NCBI GenBank assembly: GCA_958296385.1
Contig: OY282494.1
Coordinates: 1,347,416 to 1,411,415, forward strand
DNA length: 64,000 bases
Origin: an uncultured Dehalococcoidia bacterium
Lineage (GTDB): Bacteria; Chloroflexota; Dehalococcoidia; Lucifugimonadales; UBA3495
Direction: 5' to 3'
The stretch's first letter is position 1. Every line of letters starts with the position of its first letter. Positions 55,996-64,000 of this stretch are shown piece after piece. The notes beneath the pieces were generated by a model. It did not search any database and was not told the DNA's origin. It saw only the letters and a list, made by a program, of their open reading frames with translations. Position numbers and translations under genes: made by a program.

Positions 55996-56392
55996 GGTGC
56001 GGCCGGGGACAGCTGAATACTACGTTGATCCCGAGCAACTAGCAGAGGATGGGCCGGGCATATCCGTTGTGGTTGCGGGAAGGCAGGTTTCGGCTCTCCT
56101 GGACACCGGAGCAGCCTTTTCAGGCATCGACATCACAACAGCCCGGCGTCTGGGATTGCCCGAAGCTGGGACACGGGATATTACCGGAGTTACGGGTGAG
56201 GGCACGTACCCTAATTTCAGAACTACTCTGGTTATCCCCATTTTAGGCACTACGGTTACACCGCCAATCACGGGTTTGCCCCTGCTTGACTACGGACTCC
56301 CGTGGGAGGCCATCATCGGGCGGGATGTGCTGTGTTCGTATGAGCTGACTATCAATGGGCGAACCGGGTTAATCCGGTTTGCCGAGGCGTAG
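55985..56392 (+). CDS. Retropepsin-like aspartic protease
   Basis: 135 aa, the size of a single-domain clan AA protease that works as a dimer. The active site is LLDTGAAFSGID, then GLPLLDYGLPWEAIIGRDVL is the conserved Ile-Gly-Arg-Asp region of the C-terminal half. No signal peptide. Coupled to the DUF5678-like gene. The target is unknown; bacterial pairs of this type may form a regulatory module. Confidence 0.8.
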   Translation: MADRVRPGTAEYYVDPEQLAEDGPGISVVVAGRQVSALLDTGAAFSGIDITTARRLGLPEAGTRDITGVTGEGTYPNFRTTLVIPILGTTVTPPITGLPLLDYGLPWEAIIGRDVLCSYELTINGRTGLIRFAEA

Positions 56393-56513
56393 TGCTCGCT
56401 CAGTTTTAGGATTGCGGGCGGCGGGTGGTTTGCGCTTGCGTGTTGGGGGGTTGGTGGTTATGCTGGTGGGGGCGTTGTTTGGGCAACGAATTGATTTTTG
56501 CAGGGGGTTTGAT

Positions 56514-56954
56514 ATGACGCAATCGGCTCCGGCGATTACTCCGCCGGCTCCACAGCCGGAATCGGATTTTTACTGGGAGAAGTGCAAGGCGGGGGAGCTT
56601 TGGATACGGCGCTGCACGGTTTGCAGCCGGGCTTATTTTTATCCCCGGGACATTTGCCCGTTTCCGGACTGTTTCGCGCGGGATACGGAGTGGGTGCAGG
56701 CCAGCGGGCGGGGGACGCTGCAAACTTTTGCCATCGTGCACCGGGCGCCGACGCCGGCGTTTCGGGACAAGGTGCCGTTTATCACGGCGGTGGTGGAGCT
56801 TGAGGAGGGGCCGCGGGTGCCGACCAATCTGGTGGGCATTGAGTTTGCCGAGGGGGAAATCCGGCCGGCGGCGGTGCAGTGCGGGATGGCGGTTGCGGTG
56901 ACGTTTGAGGAACTTACCGAGGACATCAGCCTGCCGATGTTCCGGCCGGCTTAG
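56514..56954 (+). CDS. Zn-ribbon OB-fold protein (DUF35, ChsH2-like)
   Basis: 146 aa. N-terminal rubredoxin-like ribbon with C34, C37, C48 and C53 (RRCTVCSRAYFYPRDICPF), then an OB-fold (GRGTLQTFAIVHRAPTPAF). These proteins accompany thiolases or acyl-CoA enzymes and help bind acyl-CoA. The start at ATG 56514 follows CAGGGGG. No thiolase gene is in this window, so the partner must be elsewhere. Confidence 0.85.
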   Translation: MTQSAPAITPPAPQPESDFYWEKCKAGELWIRRCTVCSRAYFYPRDICPFPDCFARDTEWVQASGRGTLQTFAIVHRAPTPAFRDKVPFITAVVELEEGPRVPTNLVGIEFAEGEIRPAAVQCGMAVAVTFEELTEDISLPMFRPA

Positions 56955-56972
56955 GTGCCGTCCGGGTTGGTA

Positions 56973-57076
56973 GTGTCATCCGAACGCGGTTGGGGAATCT
57001 TGACGGCGTAACGCATCTTTGGGGGCAACGCTGATGCTGCGTTATCGGGATTCATCGTTGCGCTCAGAATGACATT
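56973..57076. repeat. Palindromic repeat family, copy C (degenerate)
   Basis: Matches copies at 29980 and 50464 with many changes (GGGGAATCTTGACGGCGTAACGC; right arm GGGATTCATCGTTGCGCTCA). It is followed by 3-4 diverged ~25-bp tail units (AGAATGACATTGGGGGATATG and others) to about 57145. Confidence 0.65.
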
Positions 57077-57244
57077 GGGGGATATGTCCAGAATGGCGCA
57101 CGGGGGTATGCCCGGAATGGCACGATGGGATATGTCCGAAAGCGGCGGTCACGTTATGTCGCTGGCGGTAATCGTCAAAGCGCAGTTGCCGTCAAGTAAC
57201 AGTCATCATCCAATCAGACAATCAAATCAGATAAAGGAGTTATT

Positions 57245-57565
57245 ATGACGCAGCCGGCTGCTCGTACTGTGATGCAGGAAGTTTCGCCGAAGTTGGCGGA
57301 GCTTTCGGCGGATGTTTTGTTTGGGGACGTTTGGGAGCGTCCGGAGCTTTCCAAGCGGGACCGGAGCCTGATTACGGTGGCTACGCTGACTGCGCTGTAC
57401 CGCACTGACCAGCTGCGGGGGCATATCGGGCGCGCGCTGGACAATGGGGTTACGCGGTCGGAAATCTCGGAGGTTATCGCACACATGGCTTTTTACGCCG
57501 GCTGGCCCGTGGCGGCTAACGCGGTGCGCGTGGCCAAAGAGGTGTTTGACGAGCGGGGCGTTTAG
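57245..57565 (+). CDS. Carboxymuconolactone decarboxylase family protein
   Basis: 106 aa. ELSKRDRSLITVATLTALY and LRGHIGRALDNGVTRSEISEVIAHMAFYAG match the CMD fold; the CxxC of AhpD-type peroxidase partners is absent, favouring a decarboxylase-like role. A good AAAGGAG precedes the ATG. The gap to the next gene is ~180 bases and holds short direct repeats. Confidence 0.85.
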   Translation: MTQPAARTVMQEVSPKLAELSADVLFGDVWERPELSKRDRSLITVATLTALYRTDQLRGHIGRALDNGVTRSEISEVIAHMAFYAGWPVAANAVRVAKEVFDERGV

Positions 57566-57593
57566 CGTCGTGATTTAACGGCGTCATCTACAA

Positions 57594-57651
57594 TGACGTC
57601 CGTTATAGTGACGTCCGTATAGCGCTGTCCTGACGGCACGTCCGTGTAGCG
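57594..57651 (+). repeat. Short direct repeats upstream of the ThDP enzyme gene
   Basis: TGACGTCCGTTATAG, TGACGTCCGTATAG and GCACGTCCGTGTAG occur in a row within about 58 bases. Spaced in this way they may be binding sites for a regulator, or simple slippage products. Confidence 0.5.
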
Positions 57652-57748
57652 GGGCGCTGGCGTAAAGCGTTTTAGTCTGCAAGCGCGTTTTGCAAATCCT
57701 CAGTCCGGGCGTGGCGCGTCCGGGGCGGTTTTACCTGGAGGTATAGCG

Positions 57749-59419
57749 ATGCCAACGATGACGGGGGCCCGGTTTCTGGCCGAAACTTTGCGGGAGTACG
57801 GGGTTACGCACGTTTTCTTTGTGCCGGCCATCATCCGGCGGGCGCTGGTGGAGATGGAGGACGTGGGGATACAACGCATCATCAGCCACGGGGAGAAATC
57901 GGCGGCGTATATGGCGGATGCTTACGCGCGGGTTACGGGCAAGCCGGGGCTGTGTTTCGCGCAGTCGGTGGGGGCGGCGAACCTGGCGGCCGGGTTGCAG
58001 GATGCTTATTTAGGGGTATCGCCGGTCATCGCGATTACCGGGCACCGGCCGCCGATGCACCGGCATCGCAACTCGTATCAGGAGATTGAGCACGCGCGGC
58101 CGTTTGCGTCGGTTACCAAGTACAGCGCGGAGGTGGAGACGGTGGAGCAACTGCCGCATCTGCTGCGGCAGGCGTTTCGGGAGGTTACCAGCGGGCAGAC
58201 GTTGCCGGCGCATCTGGATTTCTCCGGCATATCCGGGGACGTGATTACGGACGGCGTATTGGATACGGACGTGATAGTTGAGGAGCCGTTCACGGCGCGG
58301 CCGGCGTTCCGTCCGGAGCCGGAACCGGAGCGGGTGCGGGAGGCGGCGCGCATATTGTCGCAGGCGGAGCGTCCGGTGATTATAGCCGGCGGCGGGGTAA
58401 CCGCATCCGGGGCGCAGGCTGAGGTGGTGCGGCTGGCGGAGATGCTGAACATTCCGGTGGCCACGGCGCTGAACGCCAAAGGGTGTATTCCGGAGAATCA
58501 CCCGCTGTCGGTGGGCGTGGTGGGCAGCTACTCCCGGCGGTCGGCAAACCGGGTGGTATCCGAGGCCGACCTGGTGCTGTTCATCGGCAGTCATACGGGC
58601 AGCCAGGTTACACTGGACTGGCGGCTGCCGGCGGTGGGTACGCCGGTGGTGCAGATTGACCTTGACGCAACGGAGCTGGGGCGGTCGTATCCGGGGACTT
58701 ACGGGCTGCTGGGGGACGCGCAGCGCACGCTGCAACGGCTGCTGGACGTGCTGGAACCTACCGGGGGCAACGCCGGCTGGGTGGCGCGGGCGCAGGAACA
58801 CGTGCAGGAATGGCGGGACGAAAATGCGCCGGCGCTGCACTCGGACGCCGTGCCGATACGCCCGGAACGGCTGTGCCAGGAATTGACGGACTTTCTGCCG
58901 TCGGACGCCGTGCTGATAGCCGACACCGGGCACGCCGGCATCTGGACGGGGAGTATGGTGGAGCTGCATCATCCGGGGCAATCGTACCTGCGGGCGGCCG
59001 GGTCGCTGGGGTGGGGGCTGCCGGCGGCGCTGGGGGCCAAGTGCGGGGCGCCGGAGCGTCCGGTGGTCTGTTGGACGGGTGACGGCGGGATGTGGTATCA
59101 TATTGGGGAGCTGGAAACCGCCGTGCGGTACGGCATCAACGCGGTGATTGTCGTACACAACAACGGTGGGCTGAACCAGGACCGGCGGGGCGACGAGGCG
59201 GCTTACGACGGGCGGGAGGGCAACTCCGGGGAGCTGTGGCGGTTCAACGACACCGACTTTGCGCAGATTGCCGAGTCAATGGGGGCGCTGGGCATCCGGG
59301 TAACGGACCCGAATCAGATTAACGCCGCGCTGGATCAAGCCGTCAGCGCCAACCGTCCGGCAGTGGTGGACATCGTAAGCGACGGAGATATTGCCGCCGA
59401 ACCGCCCTGGGGGCCGTAA
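57749..59419 (+). CDS. Thiamine-diphosphate enzyme (acetolactate synthase-like)
   Basis: 556 aa. The PYR domain has the catalytic Glu E49 in SHGEKSAAYMADAYAR; the central domain follows (PVIIAGGGVTASGA); the PP domain has the GDGG ... NN ThDP/Mg motif (TGDGGMWYHIGELETAVRYG, NAVIVVHNNGG). It could be an acetolactate synthase, oxalyl-CoA decarboxylase or another decarboxylase; no small ilvN-like subunit gene is adjacent, so a catabolic role is more likely. Confidence 0.87.
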   Translation: MPTMTGARFLAETLREYGVTHVFFVPAIIRRALVEMEDVGIQRIISHGEKSAAYMADAYARVTGKPGLCFAQSVGAANLAAGLQDAYLGVSPVIAITGHRPPMHRHRNSYQEIEHARPFASVTKYSAEVETVEQLPHLLRQAFREVTSGQTLPAHLDFSGISGDVITDGVLDTDVIVEEPFTARPAFRPEPEPERVREAARILSQAERPVIIAGGGVTASGAQAEVVRLAEMLNIPVATALNAKGCIPENHPLSVGVVGSYSRRSANRVVSEADLVLFIGSHTGSQVTLDWRLPAVGTPVVQIDLDATELGRSYPGTYGLLGDAQRTLQRLLDVLEPTGGNAGWVARAQEHVQEWRDENAPALHSDAVPIRPERLCQELTDFLPSDAVLIADTGHAGIWTGSMVELHHPGQSYLRAAGSLGWGLPAALGAKCGAPERPVVCWTGDGGMWYHIGELETAVRYGINAVIVVHNNGGLNQDRRGDEAAYDGREGNSGELWRFNDTDFAQIAESMGALGIRVTDPNQINAALDQAVSANRPAVVDIVSDGDIAAEPPWGP

Positions 59420-59442
59420 TTCGGCAATAATGGAGGCGTATG

Positions 59443-59631
59443 ATGCGAAAGCCGATGGTAATTGGCAGCCACGTGTTCGTATTCATCCTGGCCATCGCGG
59501 TATTCTGGGCGGGGCTGGCGCTGGGGCTGCAATACAACCCCACCTACGGCACCTTACTGTGGGCGGCAGCCCTGGCAATCGTGCTGGTCAACCTGGTGTG
59601 GATGCTCCGGTCGATGAAGCGGATGCGGTAG
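59443..59631 (+). CDS. Small two-TM membrane protein
   Basis: 62 aa (63 if the ATG at 59440 is used). Two hydrophobic helices (VFVFILAIAVFWAGLALGL; LLWAAALAIVLVNLVWML) joined by a short loop; ends basic (KRMR). GGAGG precedes the paired ATGs. Just downstream of the ThDP gene; function unknown. Confidence 0.55.
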   Translation: MRKPMVIGSHVFVFILAIAVFWAGLALGLQYNPTYGTLLWAAALAIVLVNLVWMLRSMKRMR

Positions 59632-59650
59632 GCAAGGGCGGGGCGGGCAT

Positions 59651-60271
59651 TTAGCCGGACAGGGTGCCTTTGGTGCTGGGGATTTGGCCGGGGGCGCGGG
59701 GGTCGGGTTCTACGGCGTCGCGGAGGGCGCGGGCGAGGGCTTTGCAGAGGGCCTCGGCTTTGTGGTGGGGGCTGACGCCGGCGAGGACTTTGGCGTGCAG
59801 GTTGATGCGGGCCTCAATGGCGAATGACTCGAGGAAGTGGGCGATTAAGTCGCCGGACAGGGTTTCTACCATGGTGTTGTCCAGGGTGGTATCTACTGCG
59901 GTGTAGGGGCGGCCGCTCCAATCTACCGCTACCATTACCAGCGTTTCGTCCAGGGGGACGATGGCGTGGCCCATGCGGCGGATGCCGCGGGGTTCGCCCA
60001 ACGCCTGGGCAAAGGCGCGTCCGAGCATAATTGCGGTGTCCTCGACCAGATGGTGCCAGCCGACGTGGGCATCGCCTTGGGCCTGGAGGTCGATGTCAAA
60101 GAGCCCGTGGCGGGATACCTGGCTCACCATGTGGTCGAGAAAGCCGTTGCCGGTGGCTACGTTGCAGCGGCCGGCGCCGTCGAGGTTGACGGAGACGGAG
60201 ATGCTGGTTTCGGCGGTGGCGCGCTCCAGGGTGGCGGTGCGGGGTGGGGATGCGGATTCGGGCAGGGTCAT
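59651..60271 (-). CDS. hisB: Imidazoleglycerol-phosphate dehydratase
   Basis: 206 aa, monofunctional HisB. Mn-binding motifs are present: GNGFLDHMVSQVSRHG, AHVGWHHLVEDTAIMLG and FESFAIEARINLHAKVLAG with SPHHKAEALCKALARAL. Sixth enzyme of histidine synthesis. Its start overlaps the hisC stop by one base. Confidence 0.95.
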   Translation of the reverse strand: MTLPESASPPRTATLERATAETSISVSVNLDGAGRCNVATGNGFLDHMVSQVSRHGLFDIDLQAQGDAHVGWHHLVEDTAIMLGRAFAQALGEPRGIRRMGHAIVPLDETLVMVAVDWSGRPYTAVDTTLDNTMVETLSGDLIAHFLESFAIEARINLHAKVLAGVSPHHKAEALCKALARALRDAVEPDPRAPGQIPSTKGTLSG

Positions 60272-61368
60272 TATGCCGCCTCCGCCAGGGCCGCGCGGAA
60301 TCCGGCGATTACGGCGTCGGTTTCCTCGGGCTTGCCAACGCTGACGCGGATGTAATCGCGCAGCAGGTCGTTGTCAAAGTAGCGGAGGAATACACCGCGC
60401 CGGCAGAGGCCCTCGTACACGGCTCGGCCCAGTCCATCGGGCATTTTGCAGAGGATGAAGTTGGCCTGGGAGGGCCAGGGCTCAATGCCGGGAATGTCGG
60501 AAAGCAGTTCGTAAAGGCGGGCGCGCTCGGCGACGATGGATTGTACCCGCGCCAGCAGGTTGGAGGTGTCGGCGAGGGAGGCCAGCAGGGCAATCTCGGC
60601 GGCCAGATTGACGTTGTAGGGGGGTTTCATGCCCATCATCGTGGCGGCAAGTTCGGTGTCCATCGCGCCGGCGCCGATGCGCAAGCCGGCGAGGCCGGCC
60701 CACTTGCTGAACGTGCGGAGGACGACGAGGTTGCGGTATTCGGGCAGCAGGGGCATCAGGGTTGCGCCGCAGAAATCGTAGTAGGCTTCATCGGCAACGA
60801 CGAGCAGGCCGGTATCCAGCAGGGCGCGGGTCTGGGCTGCGGTGACCAAGTTGCCGGTGGGGTTGTTCGGAGTGGGGAAAAAGATGGCTTTGGTGCGGGG
60901 CGTGATGGCCAGCCGGATGGCCTCAATGTCAATGTCAAAGTTGGCATCGCGGGGGACGGATACGGCGGTAGCGCCGGCGACGTCGGCAGAGAAGGAGTAC
61001 ATCCCGAAAGTGGGGACGGGGATGATGATTTCATCGCCGGGGGCCAGGAACATCCGCATCAGCAAGTCGATGATTTCATCGCTGCCGTTGCCGGCGACGA
61101 TGTTAGCGGCGGGCACGCCGAGGTAGTCGGAAAGGGCCGCGCGCAGCTTGCGCTGGGCCGGGTCGGGGTAATGGTTGTAATCGCGAAAGGCGCCCAACGC
61201 CTCGGCCACCTGGGGCGATGGGCCGTAGGGGTTCTCGTTGCCGTTGAGCCGGATGACGCGCTCCAGGGGGATGCCGGCTTCCTCGGCCAGGGTTTCGCTG
61301 GGGGAAACGCCCTGGTAGGTCTTGAGGCGGTAAATGTGGGGCAGCAAAAGGTTTTCAATGTTAGGCAT
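60271..61368 (-). CDS. hisC: Histidinol-phosphate aminotransferase
   Basis: 365 aa PLP enzyme. LNGNENPYGPSP near the N-terminus, VVADEAYYDF with D193/Y196, and the PLP lysine K222 in RTFSKWAGLAGLRIG. It transfers an amino group from glutamate to imidazole acetol phosphate. It lies 40 bases after hisD in the same operon. Confidence 0.95.
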   Translation of the reverse strand: MPNIENLLLPHIYRLKTYQGVSPSETLAEEAGIPLERVIRLNGNENPYGPSPQVAEALGAFRDYNHYPDPAQRKLRAALSDYLGVPAANIVAGNGSDEIIDLLMRMFLAPGDEIIIPVPTFGMYSFSADVAGATAVSVPRDANFDIDIEAIRLAITPRTKAIFFPTPNNPTGNLVTAAQTRALLDTGLLVVADEAYYDFCGATLMPLLPEYRNLVVLRTFSKWAGLAGLRIGAGAMDTELAATMMGMKPPYNVNLAAEIALLASLADTSNLLARVQSIVAERARLYELLSDIPGIEPWPSQANFILCKMPDGLGRAVYEGLCRRGVFLRYFDNDLLRDYIRVSVGKPEETDAVIAGFRAALAEAA

Positions 61369-61408
61369 TGGTCGTAATCCTAATCTGACGCCGGGCGGGT
61401 GTAGGGGT

Positions 61409-62770
61409 TTATCGGGTTGGTTGGCTGGCTGCGATGTGGTCGAGGCGGGCTTGTACTGCTTGGGCGTGGCCGGGCAGTCCTTCGGCCTGGGCGATTCTTA
61501 CGGCGGCCTGGCCCAAGTTTTGGAAATGCTGGGGGCTTAAGCCTACTACGGGCATGGTGCGCAGGAAGTGGTGGACGCTGAGGGCGGAGCTGAAACGGGC
61601 GGTGCCGCCGGTGGGCATTACGTGGGACGGGCCGGCGATGTAATCGCCCATTACTTCGGGGGAGAACTCGCCGAGGAACAGGCCGCCGGCGTTGCGGACT
61701 TTGCCGGCCCAGGCCCAGGGGTCGGCGGTCATCACGCAGAGATGCTCCGGGGCCAGGCGGTTGGCTACTGCGATGGCATCAGCGAAGTCGTCAACCAGCA
61801 CTACCTGGCCCTGGCGTTCCAGCGATTCGCGGATGGTGGACTGGCGGGGGTTGTTGGCAATCTGGACGTCAAGCTCGGACTCGACGGCTTTGACGAGATT
61901 GGGGGAGTCGGTTACCAGAATGGCGGTGGCCAGGGGGTCGTGTTCGGCCTGGGCGATGAGGTCGGCGGCGCAGAATACGGGGTTGGCGGTGTCGTCGGCC
62001 AGCACGATGGTTTCGGTGGGGCCGAACACGCCGTCGATGTCAACCTGGCCCTGCACCATCCGCTTGGCGTAGGCGACGAACACGTTGCCGGGGCCGCAGA
62101 TTTTGTCAACTTTGGGGATGGACTCGGTGCCGTAGGCGAGGGCTGCGATGGCGGGGACGCCGCCGACTTGATACACGGCGTCCACGCCGGCGATGCGGGC
62201 GGCGGCGAGGACGGTGGGGTTGAGGGGGCTGCTGCCGATGCGGGGGGTGACGAGGATGACTTCGCTGACGCCGGCGACGCGGGCGGGGATGGCGGTCATC
62301 AGGACGGTGGAGGGGTAGGCGGCGGTGCCGCCGGGGGCGTAGAGGCCGACGCGCTGCAAGGGGCGGATCAGTTCGCCGAGGCCGTCGCCGAGGTCAACCC
62401 AATCGCGGGGCAGCGTGGCCTGGTGAAAGCGGGTGATACGCTGGGCGGCCAGCTGCAAGGCGGCTTTGAGGTCGTCGGGGGTGCTGTCCCAGGCGGCGTC
62501 CAGTTCGGCGGCGGGCACTTGCAGGGTGTCTCGATCCGGGCCGAAGTCGGCGCCGTCGAGCAGCTTGGCGTAGCGGCGGACGGCGGCGTCACCCTCAGCG
62601 CGGACGTCGCGCAGCATTTGCAGGACGGCCGACTCCGGGGTAGCGTCCGGGCCAAAGGCGTCGCGGGTGCGTTGCAGGGCCGCCTCGGGCAGGGAGGTTA
62701 GGTCAAGGGGGTCGATGCGGGTCAGGACGGACTCGGCGGCGGCCAGTCCGCGAACCAGGTTAAGTTGCAC
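61409..62770 (-). CDS. hisD: Histidinol dehydrogenase
   Basis: 453 aa. The signatures are VGLYAPGGTAAYPS, ICGPGNVFVAYAKR, FCAADLIAQAEHDP and APEHLCVM. It oxidises L-histidinol to histidine with NAD and zinc. A GTG at 62770 with GGGA upstream is preferred over an ATG at 62830 because the latter lies well inside the upstream gene. The stop of that gene overlaps it by 11 bases. Confidence 0.93.
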   Translation of the reverse strand: MQLNLVRGLAAAESVLTRIDPLDLTSLPEAALQRTRDAFGPDATPESAVLQMLRDVRAEGDAAVRRYAKLLDGADFGPDRDTLQVPAAELDAAWDSTPDDLKAALQLAAQRITRFHQATLPRDWVDLGDGLGELIRPLQRVGLYAPGGTAAYPSTVLMTAIPARVAGVSEVILVTPRIGSSPLNPTVLAAARIAGVDAVYQVGGVPAIAALAYGTESIPKVDKICGPGNVFVAYAKRMVQGQVDIDGVFGPTETIVLADDTANPVFCAADLIAQAEHDPLATAILVTDSPNLVKAVESELDVQIANNPRQSTIRESLERQGQVVLVDDFADAIAVANRLAPEHLCVMTADPWAWAGKVRNAGGLFLGEFSPEVMGDYIAGPSHVMPTGGTARFSSALSVHHFLRTMPVVGLSPQHFQNLGQAAVRIAQAEGLPGHAQAVQARLDHIAASQPTR

Positions 62771-63521
62771 TGAGGTACTCCCGGGCGTGGGCTTTGGTTT
62801 CGTCAACGACACGACGGCGGTATGTATCAATCAAATCGCGGGGAATCCGGTCGTACACGCGGTCAAGGCTGGCGGGCATATCGGAGAGAAAGCCGTCAAC
62901 CACCAGCTGGACGTCGGCGTCATCGCGGTACATCCGATTGAGGGCGCGCTTGAGGCGTTCCCAGGTGAAATCCCAACCCAGCAGGCGGGCCACCCAGCCG
63001 CGCCATTCGTCGATGAGTTCATCCTGGAGGAATTCGAGGGCGGGCATATCAGCGACGGCGGCGATGGCGTCGTTCTGTGCGGTCAAGCCGCCGTTGGCGC
63101 TCAAAACGCGGTTGTCCATGTCAAGTTGCAGAGCTCTATCCCAGATGTGGGCCTCAACTTCGCTGTCGGTAACGCGGCCGGCGTCGGCGAAATGGGGGCG
63201 AAACATGGTGGTAATCCACACTTCGTCGGCAACGAGATGGCTGACGTAGCCGAGGAGGAACGCGCGGGTGTTGGGGGTTAGCGCGTTAGCGGAGCCGGCC
63301 AGATGGGGATGCAGCTCAAACATCCGGCGGACGCCGGCGCCGACTTCGCTGACGGATAAATCGGAGAAATGGGTGCGGGCGCGGTCCCACTTGGTCATGG
63401 CGCGGATGTCGGGGGTGGTGGAGCCGAGGTAGGCGGCGCCGGGGTGGTCGTGGGCGTAGCCCCAATCCAGCTCCTGGGCGACCTGCTGGCACAGGTAGAT
63501 GTGCATGGGCAGATTAGGCAT
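62760..63521 (-). CDS. Zinc-dependent phospholipase C-like protein in his operon
   Basis: 253 aa. PMHIYLCQQVA (H7), STTPDIRAMTKWDRARTHFSD (D38, H51) and LLGYVSHLVADEVWI (H95, D99) match the Zn-dependent PLC-like helical fold that binds metal ions. No signal peptide, so cytoplasmic. It is squeezed between hisG and hisD, overlapping both (8 and 11 bases), and must be translated with them. Its biochemical role in this setting is unknown. Confidence 0.8.
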   Translation of the reverse strand: MPNLPMHIYLCQQVAQELDWGYAHDHPGAAYLGSTTPDIRAMTKWDRARTHFSDLSVSEVGAGVRRMFELHPHLAGSANALTPNTRAFLLGYVSHLVADEVWITTMFRPHFADAGRVTDSEVEAHIWDRALQLDMDNRVLSANGGLTAQNDAIAAVADMPALEFLQDELIDEWRGWVARLLGWDFTWERLKRALNRMYRDDADVQLVVDGFLSDMPASLDRVYDRIPRDLIDTYRRRVVDETKAHAREYLSAT

Positions 63522-64000
63522 GGTGGGCAGGCTCTCCGGAGCGGACGGCGTCGGCCTGGTCAAGGAAATTGCGGAAAGCGACGGATTCACCCTTGAACAG
63601 GTACGAAAGCTGGGCAGCGGCGATGTCAACGCCGCCGCACTCGCGCAGGTGGGCAACGGCGTCAAGCAGGCGGTCTTTTTTAATCAGCAGGGAAACGGCG
63701 TACCAGTCCTCCTCGGCAAGGCTGAACACGCGGGCCACCGTGGGGCCGCGGATGCCGGCGACGTCGGGGCGGGCCAGAATCATGGCGCTGACGTCCTCGG
63801 CGGAACGGCCCTGGACGTTGGCGGTGATGCGGTAGTAGGGTTCGGCGCGGAGGTGGGCTTCGAGGGTTTCGGTGAGGGCCTGGGCCAGGCGGAGATGTTC
63901 GGCGCTGGCGGCGAGGGCGGCCGGGTTGGCGATGAGGCACGCCTGCGAGGTCAGGACGGTGCCGCCGTCGAGGGTTTTGAGGCGGTTCTCGCGCAGGGTG
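63514..64000 (-). CDS. hisG: ATP phosphoribosyltransferase (C-terminal part)
   Basis: Runs off the window, so the N-terminal catalytic part is missing. The visible frame has TLRENRLKTLDGGTVLTSQA, HLRAEPYYRITANVQG and LLDAVAHLRECGGVDIAA, the HisG C-terminal regulatory (ACT-like) domain of the long form, which gives histidine feedback control. First enzyme of histidine synthesis; the stop overlaps the next gene. Confidence 0.88.
   Translation of the reverse strand, partial: TLRENRLKTLDGGTVLTSQACLIANPAALAASAEHLRLAQALTETLEAHLRAEPYYRITANVQGRSAEDVSAMILARPDVAGIRGPTVARVFSLAEEDWYAVSLLIKKDRLLDAVAHLRECGGVDIAAAQLSYLFKGESVAFRNFLDQADAVRSGEPAHHA

Noticed and set aside
57245-57565. AhpD-type peroxidase partner (possible second selenoprotein)
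   Set aside because: There is neither CxxC nor an in-frame UGA in the CMD gene.

Overview
The window is about 64 kb of GC-rich bacterial DNA from a single chromosome. The gene content points to the phylum Chloroflexota, perhaps the SAR202/Dehalococcoidia side: luciferase-like flavin monooxygenases, several MFS and peptide-type ABC transporters, amidases, PAC2-family and DinB-family proteins, and Pro/Thr-rich secreted proteins. This is inference from gene content; no 16S rRNA gene, tRNA gene or other decisive marker was seen.

Layout. 1-2.85 kb: iron-sulfur assembly operon (sufD end, sufS, sufU, second sufU-like gene). 2.85-5.2 kb, minus strand: DUF4377 lipoprotein, DinB protein, ferritin, alpha/beta hydrolase. 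5.3-22.6 kb: a housekeeping block bounded by two inverted copies of a ~0.5 kb repeat. It holds pyrG, a transaldolase, rho, a two-component pair, a Pro/Thr-rich Ig-like exported protein, a Uma2 protein, dnaG, the primary sigma factor gene, a zinc-ribbon protein, a sortase-like protein without Cys, a CBS/CorC protein and glmU. 22.6-31 kb: a GatC/AtzG-like subunit with two amidases, a graveyard of transposase and repeat remnants, a HAD dehalogenase, MFS and VOC proteins. 31-34.5 kb, minus strand: GMC oxidoreductase, a glutaredoxin-DinB fusion interrupted by one in-frame UGA, and a PAC2 protein. 34.6-35.8 kb: three tandem copies of a small EG/QG-repeat module. 36-39.6 kb: two luciferase-like oxidoreductases and an MFS transporter. 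39.8-50 kb, minus strand: a peptide/nickel-type ABC system with two binding-protein/permease sets and one ATPase pair. 50-59.6 kb: small catabolic genes (cupin, MFS, TIM-barrel, hydrolase, ketopantoate reductase, OB-fold, CMD, ThDP enzyme) and a tandem duplication of a DUF5678/retropepsin-like pair. 59.6-64 kb, minus strand: his operon (hisG end, Zn-PLC-like gene, hisD, hisC, hisB) with overlapping genes.

Most notable item: the gene at 32083..32862 (minus). Its reading frame is intact from an ATG with a good ribosome-binding site, except for one UGA exactly where the first Cys of the glutaredoxin CxxC motif belongs (UGA-Phe-Ser-Cys). A 10-bp stem-loop follows at the spacing expected of a bacterial SECIS element. 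The simplest reading is a selenocysteine-containing glutaredoxin fused to a DinB (thiol-transferase-like) domain. A conventional annotation would miss the redox domain and call only a shortened DinB protein.

Other structure not explained by ordinary genes: the inverted repeat pair around the 5.3-22.6 kb block, a second dispersed palindromic repeat family whose copies carry short tandem-repeat tails, and two recent local gene amplifications (34.6-35.8 kb and 55.1-56.4 kb).
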